Part shown: one piece after another, positions 40,329 through 51,083 of the stretch
Numbering within the stretch: position 1 is the stretch's first letter
How the letters are laid out: each line of letters begins with the position of its first letter
NCBI GenBank assembly: GCA_009859145.1
Contig: VRVR01000027.1
Span: forward strand, 186,001 to 250,000
Reading direction: 5' to 3'
Origin: Andalucia godoyi
Lineage: Eukaryota; Discoba; Jakobea; Jakobida; Andaluciidae
Length of the DNA stretch: 64,000 nucleotides
Translations under genes and position numbers: made by a program
Notes under the pieces: generated by a model
Told to the model about the DNA's origin: nothing
Database searches by the model: none
The model's input: only the letters and a program-made list of their open reading frames with translations

Positions 40329-40565
40329 ATGATGCTCGCCGTACTGATTGTTCTCGTTCTTCTGATTGTGATTGGTAACATCCCGGCGTTTTTCCGAACA
40401 TGTGCTTACGCGGTCGAGAAGACGCAAGACATGTTCCGCTGCTGGGGAGAGCAAAAGCCGCCGGCACCCGAGACCAACGGAGAGCGATTGGAAGGAGTAC
40501 ATCCTACAAAAGCAGATCGCTTGGCAGGCGTAGAGAAAAAAGATGAATCTGAAGACATGGCGTAG
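40329..40565 (+). CDS. Small single-TM protein
   Basis: A 78-codon ATG frame codes one TM segment (residues of about 3-20, MLAVLIVLVLLIVIGNIPAF) followed by a charged tail. There is no homology I recognise. It follows the 593-residue gene by 157 bp. It may be a true small membrane protein or chance. Confidence 0.4.
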   Translation: MMLAVLIVLVLLIVIGNIPAFFRTCAYAVEKTQDMFRCWGEQKPPAPETNGERLEGVHPTKADRLAGVEKKDESEDMA

Positions 40566-41969
40566 AATCAGTCAAAACAGGGACAAAAGGATGCAACCGC
40601 GAGGTTGTTGAAGACGAATAACATGTTCTTGCGTTTGTCAAGTTTCTAGAGGAATGGCTACCGAAGCCGTGGCTGCCAGTGTTACATCTCTCTCGATACT
40701 ATTAGTCAAGTCCCAGAGAACTTTGTCTCAGACGGGAGAGGTATAAACAGCTGCTATACCGTCTTTGCATTTCCTTACTCCAAGATGCTCCACCTGTGTT
40801 GGTGCGAGACGCTCGAGAGGATCACATTCCTTTCAATGAAGGATGCGTAGGATTTGAAATGCTTCACAATCATTAAAGTGCTCTTATCGAATTACTACAA
40901 AAACACCATCAGAAATTGGTGTATCAGAGAGCCATCGATTTTCATGAAGCAGGTCGCATGAATGTGGATTCGGGTGTACCTGCAATTCGGAATTTACATG
41001 ATAACAAACATCATTATCTCAGGAAAGTTTGCTACCTCGCGCCGACGGGGATCGTCTTCGGATGCTTGTCACGGAACCAGCAATCGGATGGATGGGCTGT
41101 CACACCGGGCTTGATCTGCGAGGGCACTGAATAAGCAGGAACGTTTGTCATCCTTGCCTGCCTCCCAGCTTGACGACAGAGCCCCAGACGATGACAAGTT
41201 TCCGGCGATCTGCCCCGATTTGACCGACCAAGAACACTAGAACTGCAGGGGGCGAGGATACTCATCTCCGCTAGTGGATTTGTTGTGACCGGCTTGTACG
41301 CACTTCTTCGCGCAGCCGCTCTGAAATCCCACAGGCGGTCGTCCCTTTGTTGTCTTGCAGCAAAGTGCATGCGAGTTTCCCGTTGCTATCCGTTTGGGTA
41401 GTGTTTCAATGGAAAAACCAAGGTTTAAACTGACGATCTTCAGGAAGATGGCCAGAGGCATTCTGTTTGTCATTCGGCATCCTCCTGTCTTCTCTCAATG
41501 ATGCTAGCATGAACCTTTGGGCCTACAGCACAGGTGCGTATATGAGACACTGAATACCGTCGGGGTCCCTGGGAGAGCAGTCTGTAATGACTGCTGGCGA
41601 GGGACCTACGAACGTGGCTTCTCTCATCGGCTTGAGGAGAAGACGGCACACTGGCCGTGCATGTGTTCAATGAAATCGAGGTTTGATATAAACTGGAAAA
41701 CTGTCTTGAGATCTTTTACTGCGTTCTTTGCGCCACTCCAGGTACCGACGCAAGCACCCATCCTCAAAACTGCATAGAAAGACATTCACGCGCCATCAGT
41801 CAATCAAATACGGATTGGGAACCGCAAAATAGAAACCGAATCTACGTCATTCGCTCTTTGCTGTCGGAGGAGACTGGCGCCCCATTGGTTCGTCTCGCGT
41901 ACGTTGCGTTATCCTCCTCTGGCCGCCGTCTTGCATTTCTTTTCTTTCTTTTTCGATTGAACAGATTCC
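40566..41969. other. Gene-free interval of about 1.4 kb
   Basis: Only short frames without ATG or with erratic composition are seen on both strands. I find no recognisable transposon domain, tandem repeat or RNA gene. The last 40 bp are pyrimidine-rich, forming the leader of the gene at 41970. Confidence 0.45.
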
Positions 41970-42923
41970 ATGGACCACTCTTCCTCTGGCCCAATGCAAG
42001 TTTCCCCTTATCATTTGAAGATGACAACGGACCAGCGTCTCCTGTTGACAGACGTCTACAAGAAGAGCGTTCGCTGGTCACATTGTTGCCATTCCTCTGC
42101 ATCCATTCTTGTCCTTGTCTTTGCTGCAATGTGCCTTTGGCTGGGGTTGGGCAACGATTTTACTGTTCAAAACTACTGGATGCTCGACGAACTTCCTTCA
42201 ACCGCACGTGGTCCTCGATGCGAGAAGGGCGCACTGGTGGATGGAAGTGTGTTTTACACGTTCCGTCAAGGTAGCTTGGTCATGCATGGATTCGATGGAT
42301 GTGCGTTTATACTCAGTGCCCCCTGCACAAACACTTCTGACCTTCTGCAAACATACGTGCGTACGGGAATTCCACTGCAGTACGAGTTCTACAACATGTC
42401 CAACTTTGATTACGATGTTTATCACAGGAATGCCGCGTTCTTCCTCGTCTTGCTTGCCTCCGAGCTGATCGTCTTGCTCTTCCAAGTCTACACCACCAGA
42501 AAGCGCCTTTCCGGAGATGTCCTTTATGAAAACAAATGGTTTGAGCTGGTGCAGATCATCTTTACCGTACTTATGTTTCTCATGTTTGCACTTTCGATCC
42601 GGGCAGTCTTCTTCTTCTCCTTCTATGGAATGGTCCTACCGCCGCTCTCTGTTTCTTCCGATGTCTGTTCAACAAAAAACGACCCATATTCCGATTATGT
42701 CACCGAAAATGTGCTGTCCATTCGCAGTCTTGTGGTTAAATACGTAGCGATTGCAAGCTTCGTGGTGCTCTGCTTTCGAATCCTCACTGTTTTCGTCAAT
42801 CCCGTGTTCTTCTTGAAGAGGGTCCAGTACAAGATCCTCGTTGGCGAATCTCTGACATTCCTGGAAAAGATGGCCCATAGATTGTGCTGTTGCTTTCTTC
42901 CCAGAAAGGCTGTGCCCATTTAA
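41970..42923 (+). CDS. Four-TM membrane protein, unknown function
   Basis: The 317-residue protein starts with ATG at 41970 after a TC-rich leader. TM segments are at about 36-55, 150-172, 190-215 and 252-275. The first loop of about 95 residues contains several Cys and NTS/NMS glycosylation sites, and the second loop also carries Cys. The C-terminal tail is short and basic. The topology mirrors the protein at 330-1592. No family recognised. Confidence 0.75.
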   Translation: MDHSSSGPMQVSPYHLKMTTDQRLLLTDVYKKSVRWSHCCHSSASILVLVFAAMCLWLGLGNDFTVQNYWMLDELPSTARGPRCEKGALVDGSVFYTFRQGSLVMHGFDGCAFILSAPCTNTSDLLQTYVRTGIPLQYEFYNMSNFDYDVYHRNAAFFLVLLASELIVLLFQVYTTRKRLSGDVLYENKWFELVQIIFTVLMFLMFALSIRAVFFFSFYGMVLPPLSVSSDVCSTKNDPYSDYVTENVLSIRSLVVKYVAIASFVVLCFRILTVFVNPVFFLKRVQYKILVGESLTFLEKMAHRLCCCFLPRKAVPI

Positions 42924-43176
42924 AGCCTACGGGCCACGAGCTACGGACCGAGGACTGCTCTTACAAGTAAAACGAATCCGGCTCGACTCACATCCATTCT
43001 TGCAGAGCCCCAGATTGATGCCACCGTGTAACCATTGAGTAACCAGCCTTTGTGTGTATCGTCGTCCACGACTAACCTTCGGACTGGCTCCCGCTCCCCG
43101 TTATTAAAGCGAACCGCCTTCGTTATCTTTTTTGCTTTTTGACTTTTCATTTTTTGTTTTGTAATTGTTCGAGCAA

Positions 43177-43689
43177 ATGAACTTCAGTGTCCTGCTGAGC
43201 TGCCTCTGCGTCGCGCTCGTCCTTGTGGGAGTTTCGCATGGGGCCAAGCCGACAACCTCCAGTGCTCTGCTTGCAGACATCTGTGGAAATCCGTACTGCG
43301 GAGGTCCTTACAACTCCTCATCTGGAACTGTTGGCTCGTGGAGTTTGACCAATGTTGCGTGTGCAGGCACTTCCGTTTCGTACGCTGGGGTGTACCTGGA
43401 TGTCATAGGTCTTTCACTGACCTGCCAGGACAGTATCAATTTGTGCTACGTGGGCCCGTTGTTTCCCATCGGGTCTAGTTCTCTTTCTGTCTCGTATACG
43501 GCCAGCTTTGGGTCCCCAGAATTCTTCACTTTGATGAATGGAGCAACTCATAACGCGAGTCGCGGGATGACCAGCACTGTGAAATGCGACAACGGCCCAC
43601 CGCCATCATCCGATGCCCTTGCTCCTCGTCTCATGCCCAGTGTGTTGGCCCTGGTTTTTGGTTTTGTTTTCCTTGCTGCATACATGTAA
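43177..43689 (+). CDS. Small secreted, probably GPI-anchored protein
   Basis: The ATG at 43177 gives 170 residues with a signal peptide (MNFSVLLSCLCVALVLVGVS). The mature part has paired cysteines and N-glycosylation sites (NSS, NAS). The C terminus is hydrophobic (MPSVLALVFGFVFLAAYM) with no basic anchor, like a GPI signal. It has the same build as the protein at 37221-38168 but no clear sequence similarity. A T-rich leader precedes the start. Confidence 0.65.
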   Translation: MNFSVLLSCLCVALVLVGVSHGAKPTTSSALLADICGNPYCGGPYNSSSGTVGSWSLTNVACAGTSVSYAGVYLDVIGLSLTCQDSINLCYVGPLFPIGSSSLSVSYTASFGSPEFFTLMNGATHNASRGMTSTVKCDNGPPPSSDALAPRLMPSVLALVFGFVFLAAYM

Positions 43690-45829
43690 ACGAAGACCGT
43701 AACTACTCTCAGTAGCATTCTGGATTCCAAACACACACAGGTCGTGCGAACTGATTGTATGCCTTCGTCCACAGTTCCAAAACCTGCATCGGCCTTGTGT
43801 CTGATTATCACGTGGGCTGATCCAGTTGTTTTTGATGCTCCTCGCTTACTCCTTTGCTGTCCTGAACATGGAGGCGAAGTGGAAAGAAAGTTTCTGTGAT
43901 TTTAACAGGCCGCCCATTTCCTTCCATCTTCCCAAGTCATGTTTAGTTCCGGAGAATGACATCAACCAGCTAGGGAACCTTGAGAAGTAGATAGACCCAT
44001 TTTGCTTCCTTCTATTTTGCATGAAGGCTTTTACGGTACATAGTGCAGAACAGTTGGTTAGCAACAACAGTCGTCTGTCAACGCGCAGTCGTAGGAACAG
44101 GGGGCTTCAAATTCATTTTGTTCGCAAAGCAGAAGTCTGCAGCGGTACGACGTGACTGGCGCGGATTTGCCCCCACGTGTTGTTCCGAAAGAGATTTTGT
44201 TTCCAAGTTGAACGTCTAGATTTCATTTTCAGGTTTTCTGTTTCTTCTTTTTTAAGGAAGTTTTTTTCACTGGTTTGATCTGCTCATGTCGACCAACCTT
44301 GATATTGCGCGACTTTCGCCTATCCTGGTTTCTTTCCATTTTAAACAAAGGAAATTCTTTTAGCTTACAGGAGAACGCTCTTCTCAATGTGCTCTGCGAC
44401 CCATTACAAAGCAACACACGAATGCTAAAAGAAATTAGAAGAAGTCGTGAAGCAATCGTACTTCTGTACTTGGATTACAGAGCCTGATTCAAGCTGTTTT
44501 GGAGAAAGGAGTGGTTGAGGGGGTTTCAAGGAGTACCTCCAATCCACCTTGTTCTTTGATTTCTTTAGCTGCATCTGGTCAGACACTTTCTCAGGATCAT
44601 CGAACAGCACTTGATCAGAGTCATCGCATTCTGGCATCTAGACAGCGCTATCTGCACGCACCTGTCTCTTTAAGATCGGAGGACCCTTCTGACAGTATTC
44701 TAGACAGGTTATCCGAATACAGCAGCAGTGAGATGTATGGATACCGTTAGGGCGAATCGAACGACGTTCTTATGCAGATTGTGGGATTCCTGTAGTTCAA
44801 CAGAACCGAGATTCTCCGAAAACTGTCGAGTTTGATGCGAAATCAAGGCTCTAAGGGTGCTTTAGACATGATAGCAGATTGGCAGGGGTGCCTTCAGCCT
44901 ATTCCCGCCGAGATTTCGAGTTCTGGTGCGCCGTCAAAGAATCCATCTTTCAAAGCGGAGTCGTCAGGGATCTTCAGATGAGAACAGCGTGAATGAAACT
45001 CCAGATTGAAGCACACATAACGGAAAACGAGAATCTGCATGGCCGTGCAGTTACGATGAAAGTGAGGACGAAGCAGCACATTTTCATTCCTTGCTCCACT
45101 TAGTTTGTGAGTTGGGATATCCTCTGCCCACAAGAAATCTACCTTCAGCTCTACCGATGAATATGAAAAGCATTCTTTCCCCCATCATACAGCGAAAGTC
45201 GTAAGGATGTTGTTTTAGTAACAAACCCGCACCGAAGAACAATATGTGCACAGCGACCGGGAGCAAATTCTCAAAAGAGAAAAGATGAGTATTGGAAGAC
45301 GACGTGCCAAAAACAATAACGCCGACCAATAGAATAATCTGCCGACTGTGCCCGATCCTGCGGTACGAGCAATTCCTGCCACGGTGGAAACCTGCATTGC
45401 TTTTGCATCGTTTCCACTGCATTTAGCAACGTTATTCAGCGACCCCCATTTCTTTTACTGTCAGAGCATGCATGCGCCGGTATCCTCAGTCGCTCCGTTA
45501 AGGAGCTCGCCCTTTGCTATCCTAATGACTTCTTTGAAGAGTCTTGCGGCATACATGCAACGTTAAGCCGCATACCGTTCTGCTACAGCTATGTCTGTTG
45601 CTCGTTTCTTGATGATCCGAACTCCATACAGACCACCTACATCGCTGCTCGAATGTCGATGACCGTGGTAGTCAACACCTTGAATACGCAATTACGACAA
45701 AAACACACGATTAATGAGACGGACGAGAGGACCTCCATACTCATAGAGCAGCCGTCATTGCAACCATCGTGGGCAACGAAATCAATCAACGGATTGAAAA
45801 TGAAACAAAGCGGTGGCGAACGTCAATCT
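43690..45829. other. Gene-free interval of about 2.1 kb
   Basis: I see no ATG frame with convincing coding character. Minus-strand fragments at 44894-45422 include a phrase (FLVGRGYPNSQ) that loosely recalls PIF/Harbinger transposases, but it is too short and broken to call. No tandem repeats until array 2 begins. Confidence 0.4.
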
Positions 45830-46985
45830 CATTTTTTCATAAGCCTGGTCGTCGTGGTCTCCGTCATCTTCAGTCGCTCCAGCTGTTCAGGAGGACCGGC
45901 AGGTCGGACGGGTGTGATCTCGATTTTACATAAGCATGGTCATCTGGGTCTCCATGACCTTCAGTCACTCAGGCTGTTCAGGAGGACCGGAAGGTCGGAC
46001 GGAGCTGATTTCGATTTTACATAAGCATGGTCATCTGGGTCTGTGTGACCTTCAGTCGCTCCAGCTGTTCAGGAGGACCGGCAGGTCGGACGGGTGTGAT
46101 CTCGATTTTACATAAGCTTTATATAAGCATGGTCATCTGGGTATTCGTCATCTTCAGCTACTCTGGCTGGTCAGGAGGACCGGCAGGTCGGACGGAGCTG
46201 ATTTCGATTTTACATAAGCATGGTCATCTGGGTATTCGTCATCTTCAGCTACTCTGGCTGGTCAGGAGGACCGGCAGGTCGGACGGGTGTGATCTCGATT
46301 TTACATAAGCTTTACATAAGCTTGGTCATCTGGGTCTGTGTGACCTTCAGTCACTCAGGCTGTTCAGGAGGACCGGAAGGTCGGACGGAGGGAGTATCGA
46401 TGTTACATAAGCATGGTCATCTGGGTCTGTGTGACCTTCAGTCACTCAGGCTGTTCAGGAGGACCGGAAGGTCGGACGGGTGTGATCTCGATTTTACATA
46501 AGCTTTATATAAGCATGGTCATCTGGGTCTGTGTGACCTTCAGTCACTCAGGCTGTTCAGGAGGACCGGCAGGTCGGACGGGTGTGATCTCGATTTTACA
46601 TAAGCTTTATATAAGCATGGTCATCTGGGTCTGTGTGACCTTCAGCTGCTCTGGCTGGTCAGGAGGACCGGCAGGTCGGACGGAGCTGATTTCGATTTTA
46701 CATAAGCATGGTCATCTGGGTCTGTGTGACCTTCAGTCACTCAGGCTGTTCAGGAGGACCGGAAGGTCGGACGGAGCTGATTTCGATTTTACATAAGCTT
46801 GGTCATCGTGGTCTCCATGACCTTCAGTCACTCAGGCTGTTCAGGAGGACCGGAAGGTCGGACGGAGCTGATTTCGATTTTACATAAGCTTGGTCATCTG
46901 GGTCTCCATGAGCTTCAGTCACTCAGGCTGTTCAGGAGGACCGGAAGGTCGGCGACGGAGGTGATCTCGATTTTACATAAGCATG
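45830..46985 (+). repeat. Satellite array 2: twelve 91/102-bp units
   Basis: The marker GTCAT/GTCGT is at 45848, 45939, 46030, 46132, 46223, 46325, 46416, 46518, 46620, 46711, 46802 and 46893. Spacing is 91 bp, or 102 bp where TTTACATAAGC (or TTTATATAAGC) is duplicated. Most units carry GGTCAT...TGACC, able to form a short hairpin, and the block AGGACCGGCAGGTCGGACGG. Confidence 0.95.
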
Positions 46986-46998
46986 ATCGTTGCTGTCG

Positions 46999-47253
46999 TC
47001 AGTGTCTTAGCAAAACCGTGTGCGTGATGGTTGGAGAAAACCATCGTTCTATGGGAATACCGACGTCGTTTTTAATTCTGTGGCTCGCGGTTCGCCCTGA
47101 AGGTCCTTGTGTTTCTCCGCAATAAAGGATCATGTGCTGCACCGTTGTAAGGCAATAATTCAAGCGACAGTCACGCACAACACCGGACAAAGTTTCGATT
47201 CGAAAAGTTGGAAGGAAAGCCTTTTCCCACCATTTTTCCATCGCTAAAATCAC
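46999..47253 (-). pseudogene. Probable 5'-truncated LINE ORF tail
   Basis: The minus-strand frame has no ATG and reads KWWEKAFLPTFRIETLSG, then DCRLNYCLTTVQHMILYC. The C-x4-C-x5-H-x4-C pattern near the end is typical of the zinc knuckle that closes many non-LTR retrotransposon proteins. No reverse transcriptase part remains. The frame ends 14 bp from satellite array 2, so the array occupies the position of a LINE 3' tail. The call rests on a short motif. Confidence 0.35.
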
Positions 47254-47328
47254 GCATTTCTAGACAATCAAAATGTATTAGGACGACAGCGATTTTCGTC
47301 CCAAACGTTTCAGTGGATCATTGTTAGA

Positions 47329-47799
47329 ATGTCGTCTGTTCGAAACTTCTTTGTTGCCGGATACACAGGTACCGGTGTTCTATTCCGTACTCAGAATGAG
47401 GAATCTAAAGAAATGCCATGCATCAACATCCCCTCCTTCGTGAAACGCAGCTGGGACAACATTGTGAATAATGGCATCATTGATCGACGCCTTCAGACCC
47501 GTGGCGTGTGGATCGCAAGAGAGAAACTGCAGCATGGCACAATCAACGACGCGGACCGGCACCACGAAGACTTCTGGTCGTGGAGAGAAATTATCGATGC
47601 AATTGAAGAAGCAGAAGACCCCGACTGCTTTCCTTCAGAGGATGATCTCGACGGCCTTGACGATCTAAATGATGGCGAAGATGACGTGGTTGATGAAGAG
47701 GAAGATGAAGAGGAAGAGGAAGAAGAAGAAGAAGAAGAAAAAGGATCCTGTCCCTCACCGAAGCGCATTCGGTTGACGGAAGATCGTCTCGAAAGGTAA
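47329..47799 (+). CDS. Acidic-tailed hypothetical protein
   Basis: The 156-residue ORF starts with ATG at 47329. Residues 1-90 are a small globular region of unknown family (RNFFVAGYTGTGVLFRT). Residues of about 100-137 are almost all Asp and Glu, coded by a GAA/GAG-rich tract. A short basic end follows (KRIRLTEDR). Acidic-tailed nuclear proteins often bind histones or basic DNA-binding partners; that is only a possibility here. The gene lies 350 bp upstream of the serine recombinase in the same direction. Confidence 0.5.
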   Translation: MSSVRNFFVAGYTGTGVLFRTQNEESKEMPCINIPSFVKRSWDNIVNNGIIDRRLQTRGVWIAREKLQHGTINDADRHHEDFWSWREIIDAIEEAEDPDCFPSEDDLDGLDDLNDGEDDVVDEEEDEEEEEEEEEEEKGSCPSPKRIRLTEDRLER

Positions 47800-48148
47800 A
47801 CAACTTTATCATAATCATTCCTTCTATCATGGTGGGTGCGTGCGAACCGACTGCTTCTGTCCTTCATGTAGGTATGATGTTTTCGCTACATAAGAATTTG
47901 GCGATCTCAGAAAGTGAGAGAGATACCAATCATCATGGATCACGTCGTTAGCGGTCAGAGGCGCAAACCTACGGGAGATAAGACAGCGGATGAGACCAAA
48001 GGACCAAATTAACGGATGCAGGAATGCTCGACCGGCCACAGAACCTCAGAGGGCGTGAAGAACAGAAGACCCTTCACCAGACATTCTGACAGGAGTGCAG
48101 TCTAGACCTCTCGTCGTCTTCAAGAAGGCCACACACCCAGGGGTTTCT

Positions 48149-49474
48149 ATGTCCAGCAGAGACCTTTCCGTACGGTCCCAGAAAGGAGGTCCCCGTTCTG
48201 GAGGAAAAGGACGACCTCATAACCTACATACAAAACAAATCGACAGCTCGAAGCAAATGCCTTTCATCGACTCAAAAATGCAATATCACTCACAGTGCCC
48301 CTCCACTCCTGCCAGACTGAATGCAAATGAGAAGAACGTGAAGAATTCTAAAGAAACGACAAATGGGCGAGTTGATTTGAACATGAAATCCTGGAAGGAC
48401 CAGCTTCCAGAAGCCCTCCGTACCCCGCATGAAGACCAGCGAAACAAACGGAGAACGAAGACAACGGATTTCGATCTCAAGACCGTGTCGACCTGGACAT
48501 CTGTCCTCGGATACGTCCGCGTCTCGACGGACATGCAGGAGGCATCGATGGAAAGCCAGACAGCGGCTATCCGGAAATACGCTGCCGACAGTCTACAGCT
48601 TCCAGTGCGTCGCATATACACAGACGAAGGCATCTCAGGAGCGAAAGACGAAACACATCGCCCAGGGCTCGCACAGCTCCTTCGGTCCATGCGAAAAGGA
48701 GAGATTATTGTCGTCACGGAAGTGAGTCGCCTTGCTCGGAGCATGGACATCGCTGTTCCCCTCCTGCGACAAATAGCCCAAGCCGGCTGTCGGTTCATAG
48801 AACTTCGAACGAACCTTGACACCTTGGATCCGGCCTCAAAATCATTCTTGATGTTTCATGCGACTTTGGCAGAAAACGAACGGGAGATGATACGACAACG
48901 AGTTAAACGAGGAATGGAACACTGTCGATCCAAAGGATTCGTAATGAGTTGTCCGCCTTACGGGTATAGAGTCAACCCAGAAACAAGAACACTAGTGCAT
49001 GACACTGCGACGCGACCCGTCGTCGAACGGATCATCGAAATGCGACGAGAAGGATTCCAGTACGAAAAAATCGCAGATGCTCTTCCTCTGATGACTGATC
49101 TTGGACCTCCAAAGGCACCGCGCGGAGGAGACTACTGGCAACCTCAGACCGTGCGAAACATTTGTGAAAGAGAACTGGGAAAGGAACTAGCCGATTCTTG
49201 CGGTACGCATACGTGCGCGGATGTTCACGACAGTGACGAAGATGAAAACAGCGTTCAACCAGCTCAGACGGAAAGCAAAGAGATTAAAAATCCTGATGTC
49301 GAGGAATCCGGTACCGAGCTGACGTGCAGCAGGAAAGCAGACCTTGCGCGAAAACCTCTCCCTCTTCTGCGAATTCTCGTGCGGAGAAAGAGAATCGAAA
49401 TTGGGATTTCCGAGGAAGAAGTTGGACTGCTCTCTGCAGACGATTGTGTCGTCCTGTTGACAGAAACTGTATGA
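48149..49474 (+). CDS. Serine recombinase (resolvase/invertase family)
   Basis: From ATG 48149 the protein has 441 residues. After a basic extension of about 115 residues the catalytic domain begins LGYVRVSTDMQEASMESQ, with the nucleophile Ser about 126 preceded by Arg. Also intact are DEGISGAKDETHRPGL, EVSRLARSMD and ENEREMIRQRVKRG. A Recombinase domain follows (PYGYRVNPETRTL...VVERI...GFQYEKIADAL). The last 100 residues are acidic, with no zinc ribbon or long coiled coil, unlike typical bacterial large serine integrases. All catalytic residues I can check are present, so it may be active. Serine recombinases are rare in eukaryotic nuclei. Flanking eukaryotic-style genes argue against contamination. 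Confidence 0.9.
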   Translation: MSSRDLSVRSQKGGPRSGGKGRPHNLHTKQIDSSKQMPFIDSKMQYHSQCPSTPARLNANEKNVKNSKETTNGRVDLNMKSWKDQLPEALRTPHEDQRNKRRTKTTDFDLKTVSTWTSVLGYVRVSTDMQEASMESQTAAIRKYAADSLQLPVRRIYTDEGISGAKDETHRPGLAQLLRSMRKGEIIVVTEVSRLARSMDIAVPLLRQIAQAGCRFIELRTNLDTLDPASKSFLMFHATLAENEREMIRQRVKRGMEHCRSKGFVMSCPPYGYRVNPETRTLVHDTATRPVVERIIEMRREGFQYEKIADALPLMTDLGPPKAPRGGDYWQPQTVRNICERELGKELADSCGTHTCADVHDSDEDENSVQPAQTESKEIKNPDVEESGTELTCSRKADLARKPLPLLRILVRRKRIEIGISEEEVGLLSADDCVVLLTETV

Positions 49475-50205
49475 AAAAAGACGGAGGCAAAAGAGAGAAG
49501 TTCGAGTGTTTAGGAGGACATCGATGCAGCAAAGGATAGAGGGAGTGTTCGGAATGTAAATAAGGCCGTGGACGCATGAGATACTGATTGAGAGAAGCGC
49601 AAAAGGACCCCAGCCGCATCATGCGCTCCAAAGGATATTGCAGAAGACGCAAAATTTCCTGCAAAGATAGCGTCCGGCTGAAGTCACGGCCATAGAGGCA
49701 TGGAAACGCCTTAGAGAGACAAAACAGAAAGACGAAAATGACGACGAAGCAGATCTCAAACAAGAGCAGACGTACTTTGCGTGGAAAGAAAAGCAGAAAC
49801 ATTATTGCACGATCAGCATCAGAGCAACAGTGAAAAATGAGGTCGAAACAAAACCTTGGAAGCATATCGTTGCGAATCGACAATCCAGAAAACGACGATC
49901 GGCGTCTTGAGTTACGTGACGACACTCCAGCAATATTTCGCGATGAGCTGAACTAAACAGTCTCACGAACATTCGACAAAAGACAAAAGATAGAAAAGAC
50001 GATGCATGATTCGGTCAAACGGCTATACGAAGAAAGCACGGCATCATCAATCTGTCCGTCAACCGTAATTACACCGCCGCATTTCGGCAGAGCCAAACAG
50101 GCGGGAAAAGCAACAGACGGAAATCTCTGCACACCCCCAAACGTACTTCGCTCTGGGACATCGTGCAAGCGATTAATAAGGTTGGAGAAGGAGAAGGTCT
50201 TTCAA
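49475..50205. other. Intergenic after the recombinase
   Basis: About 730 bp. One plus-strand frame without ATG, about 75 codons ending at 49910, is charged and coding-like (EAWKRLRETKQ). It could be a remnant of a longer gene. Nothing else is supported. Confidence 0.35.
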
Positions 50206-50690
50206 TCCAGACCTCCCCAGATGTCCCCATATCCCCAGATCAGGACACCCAGAAACAATGAGCAAAGGTTGTGGAACGAGAGAACCTTCACACCCAGATG
50301 TTCCCATATCCCCATATCCCCAGATCCCCAGATCAGGACACCCAGAAACAATGAGCAAAGGTTGTGGAACGAGAGAACCTTCACACCCAGATGTTCCCAT
50401 ATCCCCAGATGTTCCCATGTCCCCATATCCCCAGATCCCCAGATCAGGACACCCAGAAACAATGAGCAAAGGTTGTGGAACGAGAGAACCTTCACACCCA
50501 GATGTTCCCATATCCCCAGATGTTCCCATATCCCCATATCCCCATATCCCCAGATCAGGACACCCAGAAACAATGAGCAAAGGTTGTGGAACGAGAGAAC
50601 CTTCACACCCAGATGTTCCCATATCCCCATATCCCCATATCCCCAGATCAGGACACCCAGAAACAATGAGCAAAGGCGTTTCTAAAGAGC
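50206..50690 (+). repeat. Minisatellite with 93- and 111-bp units
   Basis: The marker ATCAGGACACCC is at 50239, 50332, 50443, 50554 and 50647, giving spacings of 93, 111, 111 and 93. The 18-bp difference is an extra ATATCCCCAGATGTTCCC-type block, and shorter CCCATATCCCCA units vary within it. All lengths are multiples of three, so frames stay open on both strands. A plus-strand ATG frame runs from 50258 to 50968 through the repeat, but I do not regard it as proven coding. Confidence 0.9.
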
Positions 50691-50764
50691 ATGGCCATAG
50701 GAAACTGAACACATGTGCGTCGAGCCGAGCACAACTGGAAATTGCGTGGTGCAGCTGCACCTCA

Positions 50765-50935
50765 GTCCTGCTTGGTTTGGTTTGGCTTGGCCCGGTTCGG
50801 TTTGGTTCAGTCCTGTTTGGCTTGATTCTGTTAGGTTCAATCATGTCCTGTTTCCTCAGTTCGGTCCTTTTCGCTTCGATCCGCTCCTGTCCACCAGGCA
50901 CTGCTCGGTCCGGTTCGGTCCGGTCATGTTCTGTG
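50765..50935 (+). repeat. Degenerate pentanucleotide tract (GGTTC/GGTTT type)
   Basis: The sequence reads GGTTT GGCTT GGCCC GGTTC GGTTT and goes on in five-base steps with increasing divergence, ending in TCCGG TTCGG TCCGG. It directly follows the minisatellite. Confidence 0.7.
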
Positions 50936-51083
50936 AGTTGTAGTCGTATTCAACTGCGTTCGGGTTAATGGAAGCAGAGCGATCGCACTTCGTTTACAGA
51001 TTAATTTCAGTTTGTTTATTGCATTTGCACAGTCTTCATTTCGAGGATTCCGGAGGACGCGGGTAAGATGTGGAAAGACGAAG

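Noticed and set aside
44894-45422. PIF/Harbinger transposase remnant
   Set aside because: Only one short phrase is suggestive, and the catalytic residues cannot be placed.
49284-49925. Minus-strand frame opposite the end of the recombinase gene
   Set aside because: It overlaps the recombinase gene antisense and starts with GTG.
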